Part shown: positions 9,594 through 17,284 of the stretch, one piece after another | Position numbering within the stretch: position 1 is the stretch's first letter | Layout: every line of letters begins with the position of its first letter | DNA from: Psychrobacter immobilis | GTDB lineage: Bacteria > Pseudomonadota > Gammaproteobacteria > Pseudomonadales > Moraxellaceae | DNA length: 64,000 nt | NCBI RefSeq assembly: GCF_904846065.1 | Contig: NZ_CAJGZV010000001.1 | Span: forward strand, 2,982,424 to 3,046,423 | Reading direction: 5' to 3' | Program-made: the position numbers and the translations under genes | The notes under the pieces: model-generated | Databases searched by the model: none | What the model was told of the DNA's origin: nothing | The model's input: the letters and a program-made list of their open reading frames with translations, nothing else

Positions 9594-11411
9594 ATGACAA
9601 CTGTTTCACTTCCTCTACCAGCTAATGTCCTTTATGACCACCCTCAGCAGCTAGAATTTGACAAAATTGCTACGTTCATAGGCGGGAATGGCTCTGGTAA
9701 ATCATCAATTTTGAAATCCATTTTTGATGAAAAATTAAAGCCGGACAGCAATCTCTACGAGAATTATAAAGTTGTTTGTTTTTCTTCAGGGCAAAATGAA
9801 AGTTATTCTGAGCGATTCGCTCACTATTTAAATACTGAGCGAGCAAACAAAAGAGCACTTAGCTTAGATTGTTTTTATTATGATAAATCACTTGCGAAAC
9901 TTTTAATATTTTTATCTACAACAAGCGATCACAATGGTTTAGTACGTACATTTTTAAGGCAGAATAACTACGTTGTTGAAAGTGAATTGGATGAAGATGA
10001 GTCAACAAAGCTCTCTTTTGATGTTAAAGTTGATAAAGCCTATGTAGAGCAAGTAAAGCAGGCAGGCAAGGAAGAAGCGAGTGGTAATAGCGAAATTATT
10101 ACAAATAAGGCTTACCACCGGACTTTAGAAAATTTTGTTCATGCTCTAATTGATGAAAGCTATGATTTTAGTGACTCAATAGCTCTCAAAACAGTTAACT
10201 TAACTCAGAATATACTTTCCAAAGTGTCCTTTGAAGCTGATGAAAAACCCTCTTTCGACTCAAAAATCATGTTCTTTACACAAGCTGCTGATAATGATTA
10301 TTTTATTGTTAAAAATAGCGTTGAAGTTGAATTTTTAAGAGTTAATGAATTGGAAGATGAGGGTAATAAAACTTTACGCTTGGAAGATCTAAGCGATGGT
10401 GAGTATCAATTACTTTTTCTTTATGCGCTAATAGATCTATTTGATAGAGAAAATACTCTGTTTTTGTTTGATGAGGCTGGCTCACATCTTCATTACAAAA
10501 ATATTGCCCTTTTATGGGCAACATTTAATGGAATAAGTGGCAAAGCTATTACTACTACTCATTTACTTGATTCAATTTCCAAATCAGGTATAGGCAGACT
10601 TCGAGTTATTGAAAACGGACAAATAAAAGCAGGAGAGAAAATTAGTTACCTTGCTGCCAGATTAACTGAATTATCAGAAATTAATAGTACACAGCTTAAA
10701 GTTATGTCGATTGCAGAAAATATCGTTTTCATGGACGACGAGGATGACTGGGAAATCTTTATGTTGTTAGCGATTAAAAAGTTAGCGAAAACTGAAGATG
10801 ACGCGATTAGAATGAAGGAGTTTTTCAATAGATTCGTTGTTATAAAGCAAGAATCTGGCTACGAAAAAAATACTCAAATTTTTGGTGATAAAAAATTAAA
10901 ACGACTTTAAAACTTTACAGACTATTTAGAAGGTCATCCGCATAATACTAAAAATGTTTATTTAATATGTGATCGAGATGAGTTTTCCCTAACGAATATA
11001 GGCACTGGTAAGTGTGATTTATTAGTACAGCAGGCCGGAATAAAAAAATTTAATAAAAACCAGTTAACATCACACCTACTTTCTTGGAAAAGAAGAGAGA
11101 TTAAGCATTATCTCATTTGTCCTTCACCCCTTAAAGAAGATATCAATGAGCTAAATAATACATTCGATTTAGGTAATAGAACAAAATTAGCAGTAAGCAG
11201 TTCAGGGGACTACTCAACTAGTGGAGATTATAATATTAAGCCAGCATCATTAGAATCAGTTCTTATCAAGGATGTGATAGATCCTTATGTAAAAATAGAT
11301 ACGGGATTTTGTTCGAATAAGGCAGCAAAATTTATAAACTTAATACCTGAAGTGGAAATAAGTGAAGATATAACAAATATGTATAATTATTTGGTGGCTA
11401 CTAATGAATAA
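9594..11411 (+). pseudogene. ABC-type ATPase fused to TOPRIM/DUF4435-like domain, interrupted by an in-frame stop
   Basis: The frame runs 606 codons from the ATG at 9594 (AAGGA at 9580-9584) to a TAA at 11409-11411, with one internal TAA at 10908-10910. The N-terminal half is an ATPase: Walker A GGNGSGKS (30-37), signature LSDGEYQLLF (near 265) and Walker B TLFLFDEAGSHLH (near 290). From about 376 IVFMDDEDDWEIF, and beyond the stop VYLICDRDEF and KRREIKHYL, resemble the acidic and REIxxYL motifs of OLD-type TOPRIM/DUF4435 nucleases. PARIS and OLD defence proteins share this architecture. The stop splits the putative nuclease, and no in-frame start follows closely, so the product is probably a truncated 438-aa ATPase or is made by readthrough. 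The 3' end overlaps the next gene by 8 bp, indicating an operon. Confidence 0.7.
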
Positions 11412-13320
11412 CTCTAATAATAAATTATTGCTTATAGTTGAGTTGCTCAGAAAAGATACTGGCATCAACAACTCAATAGAGGCAATAGAGCAGCTATCTT
11501 TATTACTTTTGACAAAATATTTTTATGACGTTGCTCTATCCCATAACCAAAATAACGTTCGCAGAACTTCATTTAGGGGATTATTCTCCGAAATTGATGG
11601 CTTTGAACACAGAGAAGCAAATAATGATTTTTCTATCATAAAAAATATATTTTATGAGATAATTCATAGAAATAAGAGTTCTTTTAGGAAGATTTTTTTT
11701 GATAAAAATAGCTGGAGAGGTATTGAATTTTTATTTAATAATATCCCACTGCGTATCCGTTCTTTAAAAGTTTTAGAGGCTACGTTATATAGATTGGAAG
11801 ATCTTGATTTTTGCAACTCATTAGACGTTGATTTTGATGAGTTGTTATCAAGTATGGTTAAAGACTCAAGCTCTTCAGGAGCTTTTCACTCTCCAAAATC
11901 TTTAGTTGAAACAATAGTTAAAGTAAGTAACCCCAGCCCTGCAACAAGTATTTATGACCCAGCTATGGGCACCGGCCGTACATTTGTGGAAGTTGAAAAA
12001 CATCTATCTAAAACTTATGGGGATAGGAGGTTTAAGGCTATTGGGAATGACATTAATCCTTTTGCATACTTAATAGGTATACTGAATTTACTTTTAAATG
12101 GAATTGATCTTGAAAAAATATCGTTATCTGATTCTTTACTGCTTAAAGATAACTTAAAGTACGACTTTATTCTTTCGGGTGTGCCGTTTGGTAAAGCCTC
12201 AGATATGAGTAAGGACGAATATTACTACCATGGATACACTGGTAATTTAGAGGCTATGTTTCTTCAGCATGCTATGGACAAGCTGGCGAAAAATGGCAAA
12301 GCGGCTCTGATTGTGCCAGATGGCCTTTTATTTAATGTGGCTAACCATTTGGACATGTTGAGAGGCCAATTATTAACTAATTTTAACCTACACTCTATTC
12401 TAAGCCTTCCGGAAGGAGTACTAGCACCATATACAGGAATTAAAGTTAGTGTTTTGTTTTTTGAAAATACGACTCCAGGGGAGGATATTTGGTTTTATGA
12501 GTTAAATACTAAGAAGCCTTTAAATAGACTTAATTCAATTGGTGATAGTGACTTTGAAGAGTTTATTTCTCAGTTTGAAAGTAGAAGAGTCGGTGAGAAT
12601 TCTTGCCTAATAGATAAGCAGTCCTTAATAGCAGATGAAACCTCTAACCTTTCATTTTCATTACCAAAAAACGAAGAAAAGTTTATTTTTGATAAAATAG
12701 AAAAAATCAACTCATTGAAAAAAGAGCAATCAGCTCTGATCGAATCAATTAAAGATTATTTTGAAAACGCATCAAAAAATATAGATGTTGAGCAGTTCAA
12801 AGATGTGACTGTACAGAGTATATGTGAACTTAGGAGCGGGTCTAACCTTAATAAATCGGAAATATCCAGTAATGGAGCATATCCAGTTTTTGGAGGCAAT
12901 GGGGTTATAGGCTATTACAAAGAAGCAAATAGGTTTAGTAGTTCAATCGTCGTTGGTAAGGTTGGAATGTATTGTGGAAATATCCATTTATCATCTAAAC
13001 CCTATTGGTTAACTAGCAATGCAATAAGCTTAGAAGTAAAAAATGAGACAGAGGTATTTAAGCCTTATTTGGCCCATGTATTACAAAGCATGGACTTAAA
13101 CAAGATGGCCACAGGAGTTGCACAAAAGTTTATTTCAATTAAACAGCTAAACAATACAGTAGTTTCGCTTCCTAATTATGAAAAACAAGTTGAACTAAGT
13201 AATTGGTTTACTTTGCTGAAAGAAAATAAAGAATCGATACAAAGCCTTTTACTGAATTTCAATAAAAATCTCGAACTACTTACTGATAATTCTATTTTAG
13301 AAAAAGCTCTTAAATACTAG
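11404..13320 (+). CDS. N6-adenine DNA methyltransferase fused to a single HsdS-like target-recognition domain
   Basis: 638 aa. The N-terminal ~150 residues are helical. The methyltransferase core follows: FHSPKSLVETIV, then SAM-binding motif I DPAMGTG (185-191). Motif IV, normally N-P-P-F/Y, reads SGVPFG (258-263), so the catalytic Asn and first Pro are replaced. LIVPDGLLF and GIKVSVLFF are typical of HsdM-type enzymes. From about residue 470 one TRD of the HsdS family appears (GAYPVFGGNGVIGYY, VVGKVGMYCGNI, KFISIKQLNN) with a helical dimerisation tail. A half-S subunit fused to M would recognise one half-site and might pair as a dimer. No HsdR is nearby. The low GC suggests transfer. Methylation activity is doubtful because of motif IV; a DNA-recognising sensor role is an inference. 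Confidence 0.8.
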   Translation: MNNSNNKLLLIVELLRKDTGINNSIEAIEQLSLLLLTKYFYDVALSHNQNNVRRTSFRGLFSEIDGFEHREANNDFSIIKNIFYEIIHRNKSSFRKIFFDKNSWRGIEFLFNNIPLRIRSLKVLEATLYRLEDLDFCNSLDVDFDELLSSMVKDSSSSGAFHSPKSLVETIVKVSNPSPATSIYDPAMGTGRTFVEVEKHLSKTYGDRRFKAIGNDINPFAYLIGILNLLLNGIDLEKISLSDSLLLKDNLKYDFILSGVPFGKASDMSKDEYYYHGYTGNLEAMFLQHAMDKLAKNGKAALIVPDGLLFNVANHLDMLRGQLLTNFNLHSILSLPEGVLAPYTGIKVSVLFFENTTPGEDIWFYELNTKKPLNRLNSIGDSDFEEFISQFESRRVGENSCLIDKQSLIADETSNLSFSLPKNEEKFIFDKIEKINSLKKEQSALIESIKDYFENASKNIDVEQFKDVTVQSICELRSGSNLNKSEISSNGAYPVFGGNGVIGYYKEANRFSSSIVVGKVGMYCGNIHLSSKPYWLTSNAISLEVKNETEVFKPYLAHVLQSMDLNKMATGVAQKFISIKQLNNTVVSLPNYEKQVELSNWFTLLKENKESIQSLLLNFNKNLELLTDNSILEKALKY

Positions 13321-13332
13321 AAACTATATAGT

Positions 13333-13447
13333 TGAAGCTGAAGAACTCGTCGTCGCCGAGCAACGTCTGGCTGCTGAAGAGAAAAGAATCGCCAAAGAAG
13401 AAGAAAAGCGCTTGCGTCGTTTGAAAACACGGAAGAATCAGAAGTAA
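13333..13447 (+). pseudogene. orphan 3' end of ylqF (direct repeat copy 2, right junction)
   Basis: Encodes, without a start, the same 37-residue YlqF tail as 9231-9345 with one amino-acid change (final Arg-Lys becomes Gln-Lys) and synonymous differences, then TAA. It is followed by a strong terminator that was presumably the original ylqF terminator. This suggests copy 2 is the ancestral chromosomal end and copy 1 came with the island, though the reverse cannot be excluded. Confidence 0.85.
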
Positions 13448-13505
13448 ATCGACAACCCTTTTTGTCTATAATGTTAGCTGCATAAAATTATTTTAGAGCT
13501 CATAC

Positions 13506-13532
13506 AAAAAAAGCCCCTAAGGGCTTTTTTTT
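13506..13532 (+). terminator. intrinsic terminator downstream of the ylqF remnant
   Basis: A-rich run, AAGCCC, short loop CTAA, GGGCTT and eight T residues: a compact stem with a long T tract on the plus strand and A/T symmetry that could serve both strands. Confidence 0.85.
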
Positions 13533-13604
13533 ATGTCTACTGCTAGCGAGATATCGAAGTTATTCGATGATATCTAAATCATTTAGCGATATCTAAGTCA
13601 TCAA

Positions 13605-14120
13605 CTACTTCTGTTTAGGCATGACTTTTTCGATAGCTTTCAGCGCACAACTTTCATCTTGTACTGCACCGCCTGCGCCGCCCGCTGCAATAGCGCCGAT
13701 CACATCATTGCCAAACTTTAACGGCACACCACCGCCGATCAGCAGTAAATCATTTACCGTATTCAAGTTATTTGAGTCTGGATTAGCGCGAGCATTATCC
13801 GCCAAAGTGCGTGATGGTGTTTTGGTAGATAATGCCGTAAATGCCTTACGAACAGCAGCATCAGTATTGTGCGGGCCAACGTTATCATCACGCTGTAGCG
13901 CGATTAAATTACCACCACGATCAACAACTGCGACAACGGCAGATTTGCCCTCTGCGTGACAGGCTGCCATAGTGGCATCGATTAATTCATTGGCCAATTC
14001 TAAAGAAACATTGGGCTGTTGTAACACTAGGTTTGGTTTAGCTGCCAAAACGTTGGCTGAACAGCCGACGACTGCTAGCGCCAATAATGCTTTAGATAAG
14101 TAGTTCGAAATTAACTTCAT
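13605..14120 (-). CDS. GlcG/HbpS family protein, exported
   Basis: 171 aa. A signal peptide (residues 1-26, hydrophobic core ALLALAVVGCSANVLA) precedes a GlcG/HbpS (DUF336) domain with ACHAEGKSAVVAVVDRGGNLIAL and LLLIGGGVPLKFGNDVIGAIAAGGAGG. A Cys in VVGCSANVLAA could make a lipoprotein, but the signal-peptidase I site AxA after it is more convincing. Family members bind haem or act as periplasmic stress-linked proteins; the exact role here is unknown. Transcribed alone from the 357-bp gap shared with mutY. Confidence 0.8.
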   Translation of the reverse strand: MKLISNYLSKALLALAVVGCSANVLAAKPNLVLQQPNVSLELANELIDATMAACHAEGKSAVVAVVDRGGNLIALQRDDNVGPHNTDAAVRKAFTALSTKTPSRTLADNARANPDSNNLNTVNDLLLIGGGVPLKFGNDVIGAIAAGGAGGAVQDESCALKAIEKVMPKQK

Positions 14121-14477
14121 AAATAGTCCTAAATATTACTCATACATGTGAGCAGTTGTTTGAAAATGCTTAGTAAGCTTATTTGATGAAACCAGACGAT
14201 GAGTTATCGTTAACTCAAAAATGCTCTTGCGCCCTAGCGATAATAAAAATTATCACCTTGCAAAAAGCATAATAATAAGTTAATTTTTCTAAAAAATTCA
14301 CTGAATTTTGTAAGATTTACTTTATAAATTTGCAACTCTAAATTAAGGTTTCTGTTACATACGTCGTTTTTTGACACTCGTACTTAAAAGACGCTTACGT
14401 TATTATGATTTCAGACAGCGCACAACCGTGATATCAACTCACCTCTCTCAAAAATCGGTTATAATTCATGTACTAAT
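14121..14477. other. divergent intergenic region, GlcG-like gene / mutY
   Basis: 357 bp, AT-rich, containing the promoters of two divergent genes. I see no hairpin, tRNA or small ORF that I can support. Confidence 0.5.
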
Positions 14478-15764
14478 ATGCCAAAAATTGATGATATGAC
14501 TCAGCTTATCCCCACTACAAACCCCACAACGTTAGAAAATAATTTTACTCAACCCAGTACTTCTCTCAATTCATTCGCCCCGCGCCTACTTGATTGGTTC
14601 AGTGAAAATGGTCGCCACGATTTACCATGGCAACAACACCAAACCGACACGCCCAATCCTTATATCGTTTGGCTATCCGAAGTCATGCTACAGCAGACCC
14701 AAGTAACGACCGTGCTGCCCTACTTTACCCGTTTTATGGCATCGTTTCCGACCGTGCAAGATTTAGCAGCCGCAGAATGGGATACGGTCGCGGAACATTG
14801 GGCAGGACTTGGTTATTATGCACGCGCGCGTAATTTGCATAAAGGCGCGAAACAACTGGTCGAAGTCATTGATGAGACGGGCGACTTTCCGCAGACGCTA
14901 GCAGGGTGGGAAGCCATATCTGGCGTCGGGCCATCGACCGCTGGCGCAATTATGGCGATGGGCTTACATCGTTATGGCGTCATTTGTGATGGCAATGTCA
15001 AACGTGTCTTGACGCGTTGGGCAGCGATTGATGGTGATATTATCAAATCTGCCACCACCAAAGAACTATGGGCATTGGCAGAGCGTTTGACCCCAATAGA
15101 GAATTCAGGGTTATTCGCGCAAGCGATGATGGATATGGGCGCGACGTTATGCACGCGTAGCAAGCCTGCCTGTCTATTATGTCCCCTTCAAGAGGACTGC
15201 TTGGCACATGCTGAGGGGCGCGAAACGGATTATCCAGTCAAAGCAAAAAAGCAGCCTAAACCCAGCAAGTTTAGCAATGCCTTATTGATTGAAGATATTG
15301 ATGGCAAAATACTATGGCTACAACGCCCTGACAATGGCATTTGGGGCGGACTGTGGAGTTTACCTTTACAGTTTGTTGAAAAAACCGCAGGCAAAGTGAA
15401 TACTAAAACTGCCGCAGAAAAAACGACTGAAATTAACGATACATCATTAAAAGTGACCAGTAATGAAAAAGTATATGAAGCAGAATTTACCACTGCCGAG
15501 CAAATTATCAATGAGTGGTTGGCAAAAAATCAGTTGATAGCAGAATCCGTCAGCAATACCTTGCTCGATGACGCCCCTATTAAACATTCACTGACCCATT
15601 TTCATTGGTATTTGACACCGCAATCGCTGATTCTAAATGCTGAGCAAATTACCGAAATAACCGAAGCCTTAGAAGCAGCACAAATTAATATTAATTGGCT
15701 AAATGCTGTTGATGCTCAGGCAACACTTGGATTGCCACGAGCAATGGTTAAGATTTTAGAATAA
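14478..15764 (+). CDS. mutY: A/G-specific adenine glycosylase MutY
   Basis: 428 aa, with a low-complexity N-terminal extension of ~30 residues. It removes adenine mispaired with 8-oxoguanine in base-excision repair. SEVMLQQTQV carries the catalytic Glu68; the helix-hairpin-helix SGVGPSTAGAIMAMG (148-162) is followed by the catalytic Asp171 in VICDGNVKRV. The [4Fe-4S] cluster ligands have the exact C-X6-C-X2-C-X5-C spacing (Cys225, 232, 235, 241). The C-terminal part from about 265 is the NUDIX-like 8-oxoG recognition domain, interrupted by a Lys/Thr/Glu-rich insert at 305-350. Start: ATG at 14478 without an obvious ribosome binding site; the next in-frame Met is six codons on. Confidence 0.95.
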   Translation: MPKIDDMTQLIPTTNPTTLENNFTQPSTSLNSFAPRLLDWFSENGRHDLPWQQHQTDTPNPYIVWLSEVMLQQTQVTTVLPYFTRFMASFPTVQDLAAAEWDTVAEHWAGLGYYARARNLHKGAKQLVEVIDETGDFPQTLAGWEAISGVGPSTAGAIMAMGLHRYGVICDGNVKRVLTRWAAIDGDIIKSATTKELWALAERLTPIENSGLFAQAMMDMGATLCTRSKPACLLCPLQEDCLAHAEGRETDYPVKAKKQPKPSKFSNALLIEDIDGKILWLQRPDNGIWGGLWSLPLQFVEKTAGKVNTKTAAEKTTEINDTSLKVTSNEKVYEAEFTTAEQIINEWLAKNQLIAESVSNTLLDDAPIKHSLTHFHWYLTPQSLILNAEQITEITEALEAAQININWLNAVDAQATLGLPRAMVKILE

Positions 15765-15818
15765 TAAGTTGGCTAATTTGCCTAAATTAACTGCCTAAAA
15801 AAGCACTTCATATGCCAT

Positions 15819-15855
15819 AAAAAAAGCGACTCAGAACAATTCTCAGTCGCTTTTT
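15819..15855. terminator. bidirectional terminator between mutY and tesB
   Basis: AAAAAGCGACT pairs with AGTCGCTTTTT across a 13-nt interval (stem extends with one mismatch); A and T runs on both sides serve the convergent genes. Confidence 0.85.
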
Positions 15856-15885
15856 ATTCAGCGTTATTTACAAACACAGTTAGTG

Positions 15886-16788
15886 CTAAGACTTCGGCAC
15901 TCGCAAACGCATCAAACCTTCTTGCTGTACCGTAGCAACCAGCTTACCGTCTTGCCAAAACTGCCCATGGTTTAAGCCCTTGGCATTAGACGTGGTATCA
16001 CTCCACATGTCGTATAGCATCCAACCATTTAGATCAAAATTACGATGAAAATGCATCGAGTGGTCAATACTAGCCGCTTGCAAGCCGCTGGTCATAAAGC
16101 TAACACCATGTGACATCAGCCCTGTACCAACCAGATAAAAATCGGACGAAAATGCCAATAGCGCTTGTTGAATCGCAACAGGTTGATTGCCCAATTCGCG
16201 GATACGCAACCAGTTCGCCTGCTTAGGTTTCATTGGCTCTGGATGAATCGGATCACGCGGTTTAACTGGTTTAATTTCGACATGACGACGGCGCATAAAG
16301 CGGGCTTTGAGCGCGTCTGGAACTTTTCCGACATACTCTTCTTTTAAATCTTGCTCAGCCAGTAAATCCTCTGGTGGCGGATAGACAGGCATATCTTCTT
16401 GATACTCTAAACCCTCTTCCATTGGCGAAAACGAGGCTATCATTGAAAATATTACTTGCTCAATGGGCGCTTTACCACGCACTTCTTTATACTGAATCGC
16501 CGTCACTTCACGCGCAGACAGACTACGACCGTCACGCAAGCGGCGCACCTGATAAATCACTGGCTGCGTGATATCACCACCGCGCAAAAAATAGCCGTGC
16601 AGTGAATGACAGGGCTTGTCTTTATCCAGTGTATGCGCCGCCGCCATGATGGCTTGGGCGAGCACTTGTCCACCAAAAATACGACTGCCAACATAGTCAT
16701 GGCTCTTACCCTCAAAGACATCGGGGGTCACTTCAATAAGCGCTACAGTAGCTAGCAGCTCATCAATCAATTGCGAATAATCGGACAT
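15886..16788 (-). CDS. tesB: acyl-CoA thioesterase II (TesB)
   Basis: 300 aa from the ATG at 16788 (AAGGAAA about 11 nt upstream); an in-frame ATG 18 codons earlier lacks support. It is a double-hotdog thioesterase hydrolysing medium- and long-chain acyl-CoAs in the cytoplasm. Family features: RIFGGQVLAQAIMAA, HSLHGYFLRGGD, RDGRSLSAREVTAIQ in the first hotdog, and IDHSMHFHRNFDLNGWMLYDM with SNAKGLNHGQFW in the second, including the Asp, Thr and Gln positions of the active site. Convergent with mutY; monocistronic. Confidence 0.92.
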   Translation of the reverse strand: MSDYSQLIDELLATVALIEVTPDVFEGKSHDYVGSRIFGGQVLAQAIMAAAHTLDKDKPCHSLHGYFLRGGDITQPVIYQVRRLRDGRSLSAREVTAIQYKEVRGKAPIEQVIFSMIASFSPMEEGLEYQEDMPVYPPPEDLLAEQDLKEEYVGKVPDALKARFMRRRHVEIKPVKPRDPIHPEPMKPKQANWLRIRELGNQPVAIQQALLAFSSDFYLVGTGLMSHGVSFMTSGLQAASIDHSMHFHRNFDLNGWMLYDMWSDTTSNAKGLNHGQFWQDGKLVATVQQEGLMRLRVPKS

Positions 16789-17284
16789 GACGATAGGTTT
16801 CCTTATTTTTATCAAAAACGCTAAGCATCTGAAAATACGCACCTAAAGATATCAATATCATATAGCGAAAGACAAAAGACACTTTGCATTTGAATGTAAA
16901 ATAATATGAAATCACTTGCTGAAAATGCACAAGAGAGATTTAACACGAAAATTTTAGCGCAAAAAACACGGTCATAGCAGCGCTATCACCAGCATTTATT
17001 ATATAGTTGTTTCAGCTTAAAAGAAGTACAAAGCCATCGAGTACAAAGGTATATGTGATACTTCACACGAGATGCGCTCACCCTTTTATAGCAAACGGAC
17101 TGTAAATCGAAAAGACAAACATCTTACCCAATATCGATGGCTTTGACTAGAGAGCGACGCTCACTTGGCAATATCATGTTGATATTTTTGCTTAACATGC
17201 CTTAGGGCGCGTCCTAATATAAACGATATTAATCATAAAAAAACGAGATGCTATTAAACATCTCGTTCTTTTGATTATTTACAT
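16789..17284. other. intergenic region between tesB and rapA
   Basis: About 500 bp. It contains the tesB promoter on the minus strand and the rapA terminator near 17234-17270. In the rest I see only AT-rich sequence; no ORF, tRNA or repeat is supported. Confidence 0.5.
17234..17270 (-). terminator. rapA terminator
   Basis: AACGAGATG (17242-17250) pairs with CATCTCGTT (17259-17267). On the minus strand the stem is followed by seven T residues. Confidence 0.85.

Larger units (their letters stand above)
9346..13332. mobile_element. accessory island between duplicated ylqF 3' ends
   Basis: About 4.0 kb of clearly more AT-rich sequence bounded by the two 115-bp ylqF tails. It holds a broken ATPase-TOPRIM gene and a methyltransferase-specificity fusion, plus about 250 bp of leader sequence. 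I see no integrase, transposase or inverted terminal repeats inside. The structure fits either an island that integrated in the ylqF 3' end and restored the gene with its own copy, or exchange of cargo by homologous recombination between alleles. The two-gene content is typical of defence-type cargo. Confidence 0.75.

Noticed and set aside
13448..13604. Short direct repeats (ATATCGAAGTTATTCGATGATATC region) as a possible CRISPR-like array
   Set aside because: Only two or three imperfect units of a few bases, no regular spacer length.
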